Origin: CAZZCN01 sp964652975
GTDB taxonomy: Bacteria > Bacillota > Clostridia > Saccharofermentanales > UBA5734
Direction of reading: 5' to 3'
Assembly (NCBI GenBank): GCA_964652975.1
Contig: CAZZCN010000036.1
Span: 1 to 29,462 of the forward strand
Length of the DNA stretch: 29,462 nt
Within the stretch, counting starts at the first letter, position 1; each line of letters starts with the position of its first letter. Below are positions 7,084-13,773 of the stretch, one piece after another. The translations under genes and the position numbers were made by a program. Below the pieces are notes generated by a model. It was not told where the DNA came from and did not search any database. It worked only from the letters and a program-made list of their open reading frames with translations.

Positions 7084-9345
7084 TTAAGTGTTTTTACAGC
7101 GTATAGCATCAACAATTGATAGTTTCGAAACATTTATAGTTTCTTTAAGTCCTGAAATTACAGTTATGACACATCCCAAAATAATTACCGGAATAAAATG
7201 CCATAAGCTGAATTGGTAAATTTTTACTTGATTAATTGTTAATAAATTAGTCAATTGCAATATGTTTGCTAAGCTCACTAGTAAGCATGATAATAGACTT
7301 ATTGATGCTCCCAGCACAAGATTATCAAAAGTAAAAATATTAAAGATTATTCTATTAGTCGCACCAAGTGACTTGAGGACACCAACCTCATACGTACGAT
7401 CCATTACACTAATCTTTACAGAAAAATTTATCATAAGGCAGGAAAGTAGAATTACAATCAATGTTACTAGAATTAGAATCATGCTGATTACCGACATTTT
7501 CACCATCACCAGTGAACCAGTCCTGTCTGAAGCCATTTCAAATGTATAATTCTTTTCTTTAAACAATTTAATTGCGGCTTCTCTTCCCTGATTGCTATAG
7601 TCCTTTAAATATATGTCGATTGTGTTGATTTGTGGTTTATTGAATGAATTAATGGCTTCTTCAGATAAATAGAAAATCAAAGAATCATTAGGGGTTTTCT
7701 CTGTGTAGATTCCTACTATTTTTATTCTTCCGAAAACCATCATATCTACTTTCTGCATTGTTATTTCCTGTCCGAAAATCAGATCCGAAATTTGCGCAGG
7801 AATTTTCCCGTTGCTTATATCATCTAATGGAAGTGGTGAATATTGTGGAGTTATTTTACTTATCAAATAATTGAATCCTGAAGTATTTACAAAAGCAGGA
7901 ATCTCGCCTTCCTTGTACACGGTTTTTTTGATGATTTTCTGAGAATTATCAAGTGGTTTGATACCATACATAATGTTTTTATCTATATCCTCGTTAGCAT
8001 AGCCAAGCAAAAACGAAGAAGAGAGAGAGCTGCTTGACAATTCCATATTTAAAGATTTTGACATATATATTGTTCTGATTCTTTCATTATTCGTTGCATC
8101 ATAAACTCCTGCAATTGTACACAAATGAGTATGACCCAGGTCGGTTTTTAATTCTACATTCTCGCCTAAGCAATTTCCATCTTCAAATAGCATTTCTGCG
8201 ATTTCCTTGTCAATCAGCAACTCATCTGATTGCCTTATAATGCTTCCTTCTGTTATTTTTATACGGTCACTAAAAAAATTCGTATAGTCAATTACTTTTA
8301 TCATGGACTCAATGGACTTATTTGCGTATGAAAGATCAACTTTGGTATTGTAATAGTCAATAATCTTATTGTATTCGACTGAGCTGGTGACCTCATTAAG
8401 CATTTGGTTGTCAATGGTACGAAAAAGCCTATTACTATAATTCTTAATAATTACCTTGTCTGATTCTAGAATTGATTTATTTACATCATTTATCAGATTA
8501 TTCATACCACTGATTATCCCGAGAATCAGCGATAAGCTGAGCATAGCGATAGTCATTGAAATAACAATTGGTATAATCCGTTTTTTTCTTAACAAAAAAT
8601 TTTTCTTAGAAAAATAGAAATACCATCTCGGTTTCAATTTTAAATTCTGTCCTTCTTCCTTCAATAGTATCCCGTGCGTTATGTTTTGTGAATATCCCAG
8701 GTCTTTGTCGCTGCTGATTTCAGCATTTTTTATGTGAATAATTCTGTCACCATATTTTTTTGCAAAATATTCATTGTGCGTGATAACGATAATCAATCTG
8801 TCCTTGCTGATTTCTTTAAGCACTTCCATGATATTCTCAGAATTTTTCTCATCCAAATTCCCAGTCGGCTCGTCTGCAAGAACAATCTTGGTTCCTCTTA
8901 AAAGCGCTCTGGCTATTGCAATTCTTTGCTTTTCTCCTCCAGAAAGGGTTGTAACTGTTCTATCTTCAATGCTAAGCACCCCAAGTCTATTCATTACATT
9001 TAGATATTCTTCGTGGTTATATTTGCTTCCAGATAACTCAAGTGATACCATAAGATTTTCTTTTACACTCAGAGAACTGATTAGATTAAACTCTTGAAAG
9101 ACAAATCCAAATACTTTGGATCTGTAACCCCCCATTGTTTTTTCAATTTTTCCGATCCTCTTTTCATCAATAATTAGTTCACCGTCAAATTCTGGATCTA
9201 GCATACCAATAATATTCAAAAGAGTGCTTTTGCCAGAGCCCGATTGTCCGAGAACAAATACCATACCGCATTTTTCAAATGACAAATCTATATTTTTAAG
9301 GATTTTTTGCTCCCCATATTTCTTATTATCACATTTGATTTTCAT
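7084..9345 (-). CDS. MacB-type ABC transporter, ATPase fused to FtsX-like permease
   Basis: A 753-residue single-chain ABC protein of the MacB/FtsX (type VII, mechanotransmission) class. The ATPase (about 1-225) has Walker A GQSGSGKST (33-41), Q-loop Q84, signature LSGGEKQ (134-140), Walker B IVLADEP (154-160), a GNLD D-loop and switch H190. The permease has TM1 at about 255-285, then an extracytoplasmic domain of roughly 330 residues, then TM2-4 at about 625-655, 675-700 and 710-735, the MacB topology. The LKSLGATNR segment between TM2 and TM3 is the typical FtsX coupling region. The ATG has AAAGGAA upstream. There is no MacA-like adaptor or TolC, as expected in a Gram-positive. The neighbours are two anchored proteins and a small secreted protein, so the likely job is export, extraction or sensing of an envelope or secreted molecule; the substrate is unknown. 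Confidence 0.92.
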   Translation of the reverse strand: MKIKCDNKKYGEQKILKNIDLSFEKCGMVFVLGQSGSGKSTLLNIIGMLDPEFDGELIIDEKRIGKIEKTMGGYRSKVFGFVFQEFNLISSLSVKENLMVSLELSGSKYNHEEYLNVMNRLGVLSIEDRTVTTLSGGEKQRIAIARALLRGTKIVLADEPTGNLDEKNSENIMEVLKEISKDRLIIVITHNEYFAKKYGDRIIHIKNAEISSDKDLGYSQNITHGILLKEEGQNLKLKPRWYFYFSKKNFLLRKKRIIPIVISMTIAMLSLSLILGIISGMNNLINDVNKSILESDKVIIKNYSNRLFRTIDNQMLNEVTSSVEYNKIIDYYNTKVDLSYANKSIESMIKVIDYTNFFSDRIKITEGSIIRQSDELLIDKEIAEMLFEDGNCLGENVELKTDLGHTHLCTIAGVYDATNNERIRTIYMSKSLNMELSSSSLSSSFLLGYANEDIDKNIMYGIKPLDNSQKIIKKTVYKEGEIPAFVNTSGFNYLISKITPQYSPLPLDDISNGKIPAQISDLIFGQEITMQKVDMMVFGRIKIVGIYTEKTPNDSLIFYLSEEAINSFNKPQINTIDIYLKDYSNQGREAAIKLFKEKNYTFEMASDRTGSLVMVKMSVISMILILVTLIVILLSCLMINFSVKISVMDRTYEVGVLKSLGATNRIIFNIFTFDNLVLGASISLLSCLLVSLANILQLTNLLTINQVKIYQFSLWHFIPVIILGCVITVISGLKETINVSKLSIVDAIRCKNT

Positions 9346-9405
9346 TTAGTTCCTTTCAATTGTGGACAAATATTGTTTATTATTATAGGAATCAGAAGTG
9401 CGATT

Positions 9406-10419
9406 TTACTTTCCAAGTGATTTTATAAGGTTGTTTTCGAGGGAGTAATGGAAATTTTCCGTGAGCATCTTGTTGTAATTTGATGAAATAAACTTGTTCT
9501 GTTTCAAATCAACTGCATTTCCAATCATTGAAAGAGATAATCCAAATAATGGATCGGTTTTATCATACCCAAGTAGGTTATATGAGGTAATCTTATTGTA
9601 TATTTCCTGAGCCAAATTTATATAGGTGCTGTTGTTTTCAAAATATATTTTATAGTCGGAAAAATCTTTGGCACATGACACCATATCTATACTCATTTCA
9701 TAACTTCCCGATACTAAGGATTCATCCAATTTTATTAGTTTACTATCGGTTTTTTCTTTATATAGGCTGTATACTTTATTTTTATCAAATAATCCTTGAT
9801 TTTCTGATTCTATCAATGCCTTAGTAATACCAAATATCTGGCCACGGGAATAAGAATTTAAATTTGATTTAGCCAAAAAATCTGAAAATCCCTTCACTAA
9901 ATCAAAGATGGCTAAATTTGCAGGATTACTTTTTAGTATCGTGTATAATTCAAATGAAGTATCAATCTGATTTGCATTTTCTTCTATAATGTTTTGGTCT
10001 GTTTTTTTGTAAGAAAACAAATTCGTGCTACCGTTATAGCTTTTTTTTAGTTCAGTAATAAGAGCCTCTCTATATTCTAGTTTATAATAGTCGTTCAGCC
10101 AAAGCAGTTGCCCTAATAAAAATGTTGTTGGTATTTTGTTGAAAGTTCGTTTTGAAAGTATTTTTTGTGTATATTTTCCCAAGCTCTGCTTATATTCGCT
10201 ATCAATCGAAATATTGTTATTTTCTGCAATTTGCACACAATAACTTTGCCAGTAAATCTGCTGAATAAAGTTGGTTTGATCAGATAACCATTGTCCATCA
10301 GCACTGACTTTTTTGCCCCATAAGTTCCCGACGAAATTCAAGCCAGCATATAAGAATATTGTTACAACAGGAATTAAGATAATAATGAAAATGTTTTTAG
10401 TAAAGAAAGCTTTTTTCAT
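9406..10419 (-). CDS. Single-pass membrane-anchored extracytoplasmic protein, unknown function
   Basis: A 337-residue protein with an N-terminal anchor (residues 8-30, after MKKAFFTKN) and a long, mostly helical, Asn/Tyr/Lys-rich exterior domain. I do not recognise a family and see no catalytic motif; the two cysteines are not in a motif. The stop lies 60 bases before the ABC gene, so they are probably translated from one message. The ATG has only a distant AAAGGAT (about 13 bases upstream), suggesting modest translation. Upstream, between this gene and the secreted-protein gene, lies a terminator-like hairpin, so its expression probably depends on read-through. Its size and build resemble the 376-residue protein downstream of the ABC gene, though I cannot show homology by eye. 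Confidence 0.7.
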   Translation of the reverse strand: MKKAFFTKNIFIIILIPVVTIFLYAGLNFVGNLWGKKVSADGQWLSDQTNFIQQIYWQSYCVQIAENNNISIDSEYKQSLGKYTQKILSKRTFNKIPTTFLLGQLLWLNDYYKLEYREALITELKKSYNGSTNLFSYKKTDQNIIEENANQIDTSFELYTILKSNPANLAIFDLVKGFSDFLAKSNLNSYSRGQIFGITKALIESENQGLFDKNKVYSLYKEKTDSKLIKLDESLVSGSYEMSIDMVSCAKDFSDYKIYFENNSTYINLAQEIYNKITSYNLLGYDKTDPLFGLSLSMIGNAVDLKQNKFISSNYNKMLTENFHYSLENNLIKSLGK

Positions 10420-10439
10420 AGTTCAGGATTATCCTTTCT

Positions 10440-10490
10440 AAAAAAGCCTCTGCTCATTGTTAATAATAACAGATTGAAGAGAGGCTTTTG
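10440..10490 (-). terminator. Intrinsic terminator/attenuator inside the ABC locus
   Basis: Plus-strand arms AAAAGCCTCT (10442-10451) and AGAGGCTTTT (10480-10489) form a perfect 10-bp stem. Read on the minus strand it ends in a run of six T. The 28-base loop holds a secondary hairpin TGTTA/TAACA. It lies just after the secreted-protein gene and before the 337-residue protein and ABC genes, and would reduce their expression relative to the secreted protein. Confidence 0.75.
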
Positions 10491-10503
10491 TACAATTACA
10501 ATT

Positions 10504-11034
10504 TTACCAACTAATATATGTAGAATTCATGACAGTTGAATATATCTGTCCATTAGATTTTTTTAGATAATTTGATGACTCGTCTGTCTCGTTATAGAAA
10601 TAAAGTCTCCATATGCTTTGGTTTATTGTATAATCAACTCTATCGGTAGTAAATGAATATGTCCTATCTCCACTAGAACCTATAATAGTAACTTGAGGAG
10701 AAGCACTTAGAGTTAAGCTTATAACACCAATACCTCCAGATTTAACATTTATCGAATGACTTATGAATGTACGGGTACAGCCAGTGCCATTTGCATTGAA
10801 CTGGAACCATGAATAACCGGATGAACGGACTGAACAATTGGTTATTATTGGTGTGTCTACTGTTAATGTTGTTGATTTGGATAGAAGACTTGTGGTATTT
10901 ATTACACTCTTCATGTCTGAGTCAGCACGTGGATAAGTATATACAACTGCTGAAACGCCTGTGCTTGGCAATAAAAATGCAAAGAGACAAATAGTTACTA
11001 CTACCATTTTGGTTAATTTAATTCTTTTAATCAT
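10504..11034 (-). CDS. Small secreted beta-rich protein, unknown function
   Basis: A 176-residue protein with a clear Sec signal peptide: basic start MIKRIKLTK, hydrophobic core 10-23, likely cleavage after VSA at residue 29. The mature part of about 147 residues is Ser/Thr/Asn-rich and predicted beta-rich. It has exactly two cysteines (C67 and C86) flanking YSWFQFNANGTG, which could form a disulfide outside the cell. I recognise no family. The ATG has AAAAGGAGAG upstream, the strongest ribosome site of the locus, and a terminator follows the gene, so it is probably the most highly made product. It could be the cargo, ligand or effector of the downstream ABC system, or a surface protein. A GG-type leader is absent, so Sec export is more likely than export through a peptidase-containing ABC transporter. 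Confidence 0.75.
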   Translation of the reverse strand: MIKRIKLTKMVVVTICLFAFLLPSTGVSAVVYTYPRADSDMKSVINTTSLLSKSTTLTVDTPIITNCSVRSSGYSWFQFNANGTGCTRTFISHSINVKSGGIGVISLTLSASPQVTIIGSSGDRTYSFTTDRVDYTINQSIWRLYFYNETDESSNYLKKSNGQIYSTVMNSTYISW

Positions 11035-11167
11035 GTAAATTCTCTCCTTTTAATCAAGTATCGTTTTAACGGTCTTTTAAGATTTTTTCTTACTATAAAT
11101 TCTTTTTCATTTTCTATTTGTTCATGAATATCAGGAAGAGTTATGATAATGATTATGTATCATAGAT

Positions 11168-11872
11168 TTACCCCCTCTCATTCTGTAAAACGTCAATAGC
11201 ATCATAATAAATGTTGCTGAACTTCCAACCTCCACTTTCCTGTATGAAAACCGCTCTAAAATTGCATATTCCTTCTTTTTCGGATTTGTCCTGACCGTTG
11301 AATGACAGTTTAAAATACTGATATGGAACTGCCGCTTTGGTAGCTATCTTCACAGGACTCCTTCTACTTATCTCCTGCAAAATAATATTTCTTGTTATGG
11401 TCTGATCTGGTGTGAGTTCCAATAAATCTTCACCGATATAGCTTAGAAATTCCTTGTTAAATGATTTCTCCGCGCAAATTCTATCAATGTGAATCTGAAG
11501 GAGCTTATCATAAGTTTCTTTCGTAATAGTTTCATTTGTGATTGCATCAACGTAAACCACTGTTGTAAATGGTGGTAGTCCATCGATTTGAATATATTCT
11601 AATTGTTCCCAGGCACTAGTTCCAAATACCTTGTTGATTTTGTTGACGACTTTAGCATTTTCCCCTGATAGACTATCAGCCTTATTCAGAGACATTGCTC
11701 TTGCAAATGATTCAGCTGCTCCTGTAGCTGTATCACTCCAAGTAATTTGCAGATAGTTAGCCGATGTCGGCTGATTAATGAAAATCAGTATGCCTGCTAT
11801 TATGCATAAAACCATAAGGCTTATGTATGCAATCGAAATTACATGATATTTGGTTTTAGTTAATGTGTTCAT
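11168..11872 (-). CDS. Membrane-anchored protein with NTF2-like C-terminal pattern, unknown function
   Basis: A 234-residue protein with one N-terminal hydrophobic segment (about 11-32) and an exterior domain. The C-terminal stretch (roughly 170-230) runs strand-strand ending in VFIQESGGWKFSNIYYDAI, a pattern common at the end of NTF2-like/DUF4878-type domains; this is a weak fold guess. The ATG has AGAGGAGGAACAAGC upstream, a strong ribosome site. It is the first full gene of the minus-strand locus. A 133-base gap separates it from the secreted-protein gene and holds no gene with a normal start, though an ORF without a start codon ends in an ATGA overlap with that gene. Confidence 0.65.
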   Translation of the reverse strand: MNTLTKTKYHVISIAYISLMVLCIIAGILIFINQPTSANYLQITWSDTATGAAESFARAMSLNKADSLSGENAKVVNKINKVFGTSAWEQLEYIQIDGLPPFTTVVYVDAITNETITKETYDKLLQIHIDRICAEKSFNKEFLSYIGEDLLELTPDQTITRNIILQEISRRSPVKIATKAAVPYQYFKLSFNGQDKSEKEGICNFRAVFIQESGGWKFSNIYYDAIDVLQNERG

Positions 11873-11904
11873 TGCTTGTTCCTCCTCTTAAAACAGTTGT
11901 ACAT

Positions 11905-11982
11905 CTAAAAATACATGTCTACCATAATAATTATGAGTTGAATTGTTGTAACGGCTATTAATCTAACTTTCATTTTTGTCAT
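11905..11982 (-). CDS. Possible 25-residue hydrophobic leader peptide
   Basis: A short frame, MTKMKVRLIAVTTIQLIIIM then VDMYF, ends 32 bases before the 234-residue gene on the same strand. It has a basic start and a hydrophobic core like a small membrane peptide. The ribosome site (AAAGCAG) is poor. It may be a leader peptide, a tiny membrane protein or chance; kept because of its position at the head of the locus. Confidence 0.25.
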   Translation of the reverse strand: MTKMKVRLIAVTTIQLIIIMVDMYF

Positions 11983-12006
11983 TTTACATCTGCTTTCTTT
12001 ATATCT

Positions 12007-12035
12007 ATTAAAATCGCTTGATACCCTATTGACAT
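12007..12035 (-). promoter_or_regulatory. Candidate promoter at the head of the ABC locus
   Basis: On the minus strand ATGTCA (plus 12030-12035) and TTTAAT (plus 12007-12012) are separated by 17 bases. It is upstream of the possible leader peptide and the 234-residue gene. The -35 match is 4/6 and the -10 match is 5/6. Confidence 0.4.
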
Positions 12036-12160
12036 TAATAAATGGATTGGAAATAGTATCCTATGAACTATTTATATGTGCCATGCGTCCAACTCCGCTT
12101 ATCATTGATTTGTTGCTCATGAATTCTGTAAATTACTCAGCGTTGCGTAATTGCTACATG

Positions 12161-12361
12161 TCATGTCAAAAAAATTTCATCTATCGGCTTGCCGACAATC
12201 TCCTTGATAGTGAGGGCTTCTGCAATTGTGAAATCGCTGTAACCGTTGATCTTATTGGCTAGTGTCCTCCTTGTTATTCCAAGCTTATCTGCCAGTTCAG
12301 ATAAAGAATATCCCGCCAGCTTGACATATCCGGCTACTAGTTCGTATTTGGTCCTTTCCAT
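12161..12361 (-). CDS. Small Xre-family (Cro/CI-like) transcriptional regulator
   Basis: A 66-residue protein that is almost entirely one helix-turn-helix domain. YSLSELADKLGITRRTLANK (about 18-37) is the HTH, followed by NGYSDFTIAEALTIKEIV and a PIDEIF ending, typical of phage-like Cro/CI HTH proteins in which the last helix positions the dimer. The ATG has GAGGAGAGGAAT upstream. It is transcribed from a near-consensus promoter (12400-12428) overlapped by a 22-bp palindrome (12377-12398), so autorepression is very likely. A half-matching copy of the operator lies just beyond the stop codon. It could control the adjacent minus-strand ABC locus or be a prophage-type remnant; no phage genes are nearby. 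Confidence 0.85.
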   Translation of the reverse strand: MERTKYELVAGYVKLAGYSLSELADKLGITRRTLANKINGYSDFTIAEALTIKEIVGKPIDEIFLT

Positions 12362-12376
12362 ATTCCTCTCCTCTCT

Positions 12377-12398
12377 TGTGTGGCGTATTCGCTACACA
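12377..12398. promoter_or_regulatory. 22-bp palindromic operator at the Xre promoter
   Basis: TGTGTGGCG-TATT-CGCTACACA has 9-base arms with one mismatch around a 4-base centre. It lies directly downstream of the -10 of the Xre promoter, where a bound repressor would block initiation. A related sequence, GTTGCGTAATTGCTAC at 12142-12157, occurs just past the stop codon of the gene. Confidence 0.75.
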
Positions 12399-12399
12399 T

Positions 12400-12428
12400 A
12401 TCATAAACTACTATATTACCCTTGTCAA
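12400..12428 (-). promoter_or_regulatory. Near-consensus sigma-A promoter of the Xre gene
   Basis: On the minus strand TTGACA (plus 12423-12428), a 17-base spacer and TATGAT (plus 12400-12405). Perfect -35, optimal spacing, 5/6 -10. Confidence 0.85.
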
Positions 12429-13007
12429 CATTTTTCAATAAAATTCTTAAAGGTTATTTCATGTCATTTCATTTATTAATCAGTAAAATTTCGAGATGGC
12501 TTGATCCGACTGGTTCGGATAATGGTGAGATACTATCAGGCTGTCATTATCTTTCTAAATCTTCATCTAGAACAATTGTACGGTATTATGGCTATCGTGT
12601 CAAGTCATTTTAGCTATAATTTTTTTATTTTAGCTAATATTTTTCTGATAGTCTTTTTACAGACTTTGCGATTTTATATAAGCCTGTTTTTACCAAGAAT
12701 TGTTCATTATAAATGTCTGGTTTTTACTATAAAGTTTGCTTTTTGACAACCCAGTCTTATCAACAAAATTTGTTATTTTGGAAATGCCTGCTTTCTATAT
12801 CGTTTAAGTTATGACTCCCCTGATTTTGTGGTGTTTTCGCTATATTATCAGTGATTTATTTGTCGCAAACGCCGATTTTATAGCATTATTCGAAATGCAT
12901 GTTGCTTTTTTGCTACTAATTAATATAATGAATCTATGAAAGGAATTTATAGTGCTATTGCTTTATAAAAGAAATATACAATGCTGATGCGTTATAAAAG
13001 GTGCGAT
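12429..13007. other. Gene-free AT-rich intergenic region between divergent regulators
   Basis: About 580 bases with only noise-like open frames. It contains a perfect inverted repeat ATCCGA/TCGGAT (12504-12520), two ATTTTAGCTA copies 20 bases apart (12607-12616 and 12627-12636), and further GCTA-containing T-rich words towards 12990. A TATAAT at 12924-12929 with a poor -35 is the best plus-strand promoter candidate for the Xre-S24 gene. Two near-copies of TGCT-x-TTGC/ATGC-x-TTATAAAAG (12952-12972 and 12981-13000) precede that gene's ribosome site. Confidence 0.45.
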
Positions 13008-13664
13008 ATGGACACAGTAGGAAGCAGATTGAAGCAACTAAGAGCTGAGGACGGGCGGACTCAATTGGAGATAGCCGCGGCCTTGAAGCAATACGAGATA
13101 AAAGCAGACAGAGGTACTGTTGCCCGCTGGGAGAACGATATCCAGCAGCCGACCCTGAGACCTGTCAAATACCTGGCGAAGTTATATGGAGTCACTACGG
13201 ATTTTATCATTGACGGTTCCAACCCAGGTTCGATCAATTCCAGCGGTGTAGGTAAAAATTCAACAAGTATAAGAATACCTGTGTTTGGCAATATCCAGGC
13301 TAGCTTTAAAATCACTGATGCGAAAGACATTCTCGACTGGGAAGAGATCGATTTAAAGAAATTCGGCAAGGAAAATAACTATTTTGGCCTTATAGTCAAG
13401 GGTGACTCAATGTATCCGGAATATCAGGACGGCGATGTTATAATTGTGCAGCAGAGTTCAGACGTTGCCTCAGGCAAGGATGTTCTTGTTTGCGTTAACG
13501 GGTCTGATGCCTTCTTAAGCCGTTACTACAAGTACGAGAGCGGCGTCAAGGAGTTTCGGTCTCTGAATCCGATATACCCCGGCAGCAAATACACTGCTGA
13601 AGAAGCATTGAAGGCGTCGGTTGCAATTATCGGATTTGTGAGGGAGCTACGACGGAGGAAGTGA
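13008..13664 (+). CDS. Xre-S24 (LexA/CI-like) regulator lacking the autocleavage lysine
   Basis: A 218-residue regulator. ATG 13008 is preferred over ATGs at 12981/12987 because AAAAGGTG lies just upstream. Residues 4-70 are an Xre HTH (QLEIAAALKQYEIKADRGT, then VARWEND). Residues 88-215 are an S24/LexA-like domain, beginning RIPVFGNIQAS and containing GDSMYPEYQDGD with the nucleophile-position serine S134. In LexA the catalytic lysine is 37 residues after the serine; here that position is S171 (DAFLSRYY). The usual Ala-Gly cleavage pair is A98-S99. Self-cleavage in response to RecA is therefore unlikely, and the domain may serve dimerisation or another signal. It is divergent from the small Xre gene 650 bases away. 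It is not LexA itself, which has a winged-helix N-terminus. Confidence 0.88.
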   Translation: MDTVGSRLKQLRAEDGRTQLEIAAALKQYEIKADRGTVARWENDIQQPTLRPVKYLAKLYGVTTDFIIDGSNPGSINSSGVGKNSTSIRIPVFGNIQASFKITDAKDILDWEEIDLKKFGKENNYFGLIVKGDSMYPEYQDGDVIIVQQSSDVASGKDVLVCVNGSDAFLSRYYKYESGVKEFRSLNPIYPGSKYTAEEALKASVAIIGFVRELRRRK

Positions 13665-13773
13665 AGTTTTTGCATTCCTGTAGCAAGAAACCAGCCATCT
13701 CTGTGCTCAATTAGAGTATGTCTTCCCTGCAATTATCTCGAATTCATCGGTGCAATTCATAAGGCAGTCGTTT

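Noticed and set aside
7084..11034. Lactococcin 972-type bacteriocin locus (secreted peptide plus large membrane protein plus ABC)
   Set aside because: In that system the ATPase and the large membrane protein are separate and the peptide is smaller. Here ATPase and permease are fused and the secreted protein shows no family resemblance that I can see.
11035..11159. An open frame of about 42 codons (ending KRYLIKRREFT) whose TGA overlaps the ATG of the secreted-protein gene
   Set aside because: No ATG, GTG or TTG start with a ribosome site; the frame is AT-rich and probably chance, or at most a remnant.
12422..12746. Two plus-strand frames of 63 and 81 codons between the divergent regulators
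   Set aside because: Overlapping frames, no ribosome sites, hydrophobic/aromatic composition typical of T-rich non-coding DNA.
13008..13664. LexA, the SOS repressor
   Set aside because: The N-terminal domain is an Xre helix-turn-helix, not the LexA winged helix, and the catalytic lysine is missing.
12161..13664. Prophage immunity region (Cro/CI-like divergent pair)
   Set aside because: The divergent Xre genes fit loosely, but the spacer is about 650 bases and there is no integrase, phage replication or structural gene and no att repeat in the window. Kept only as a possible remnant.
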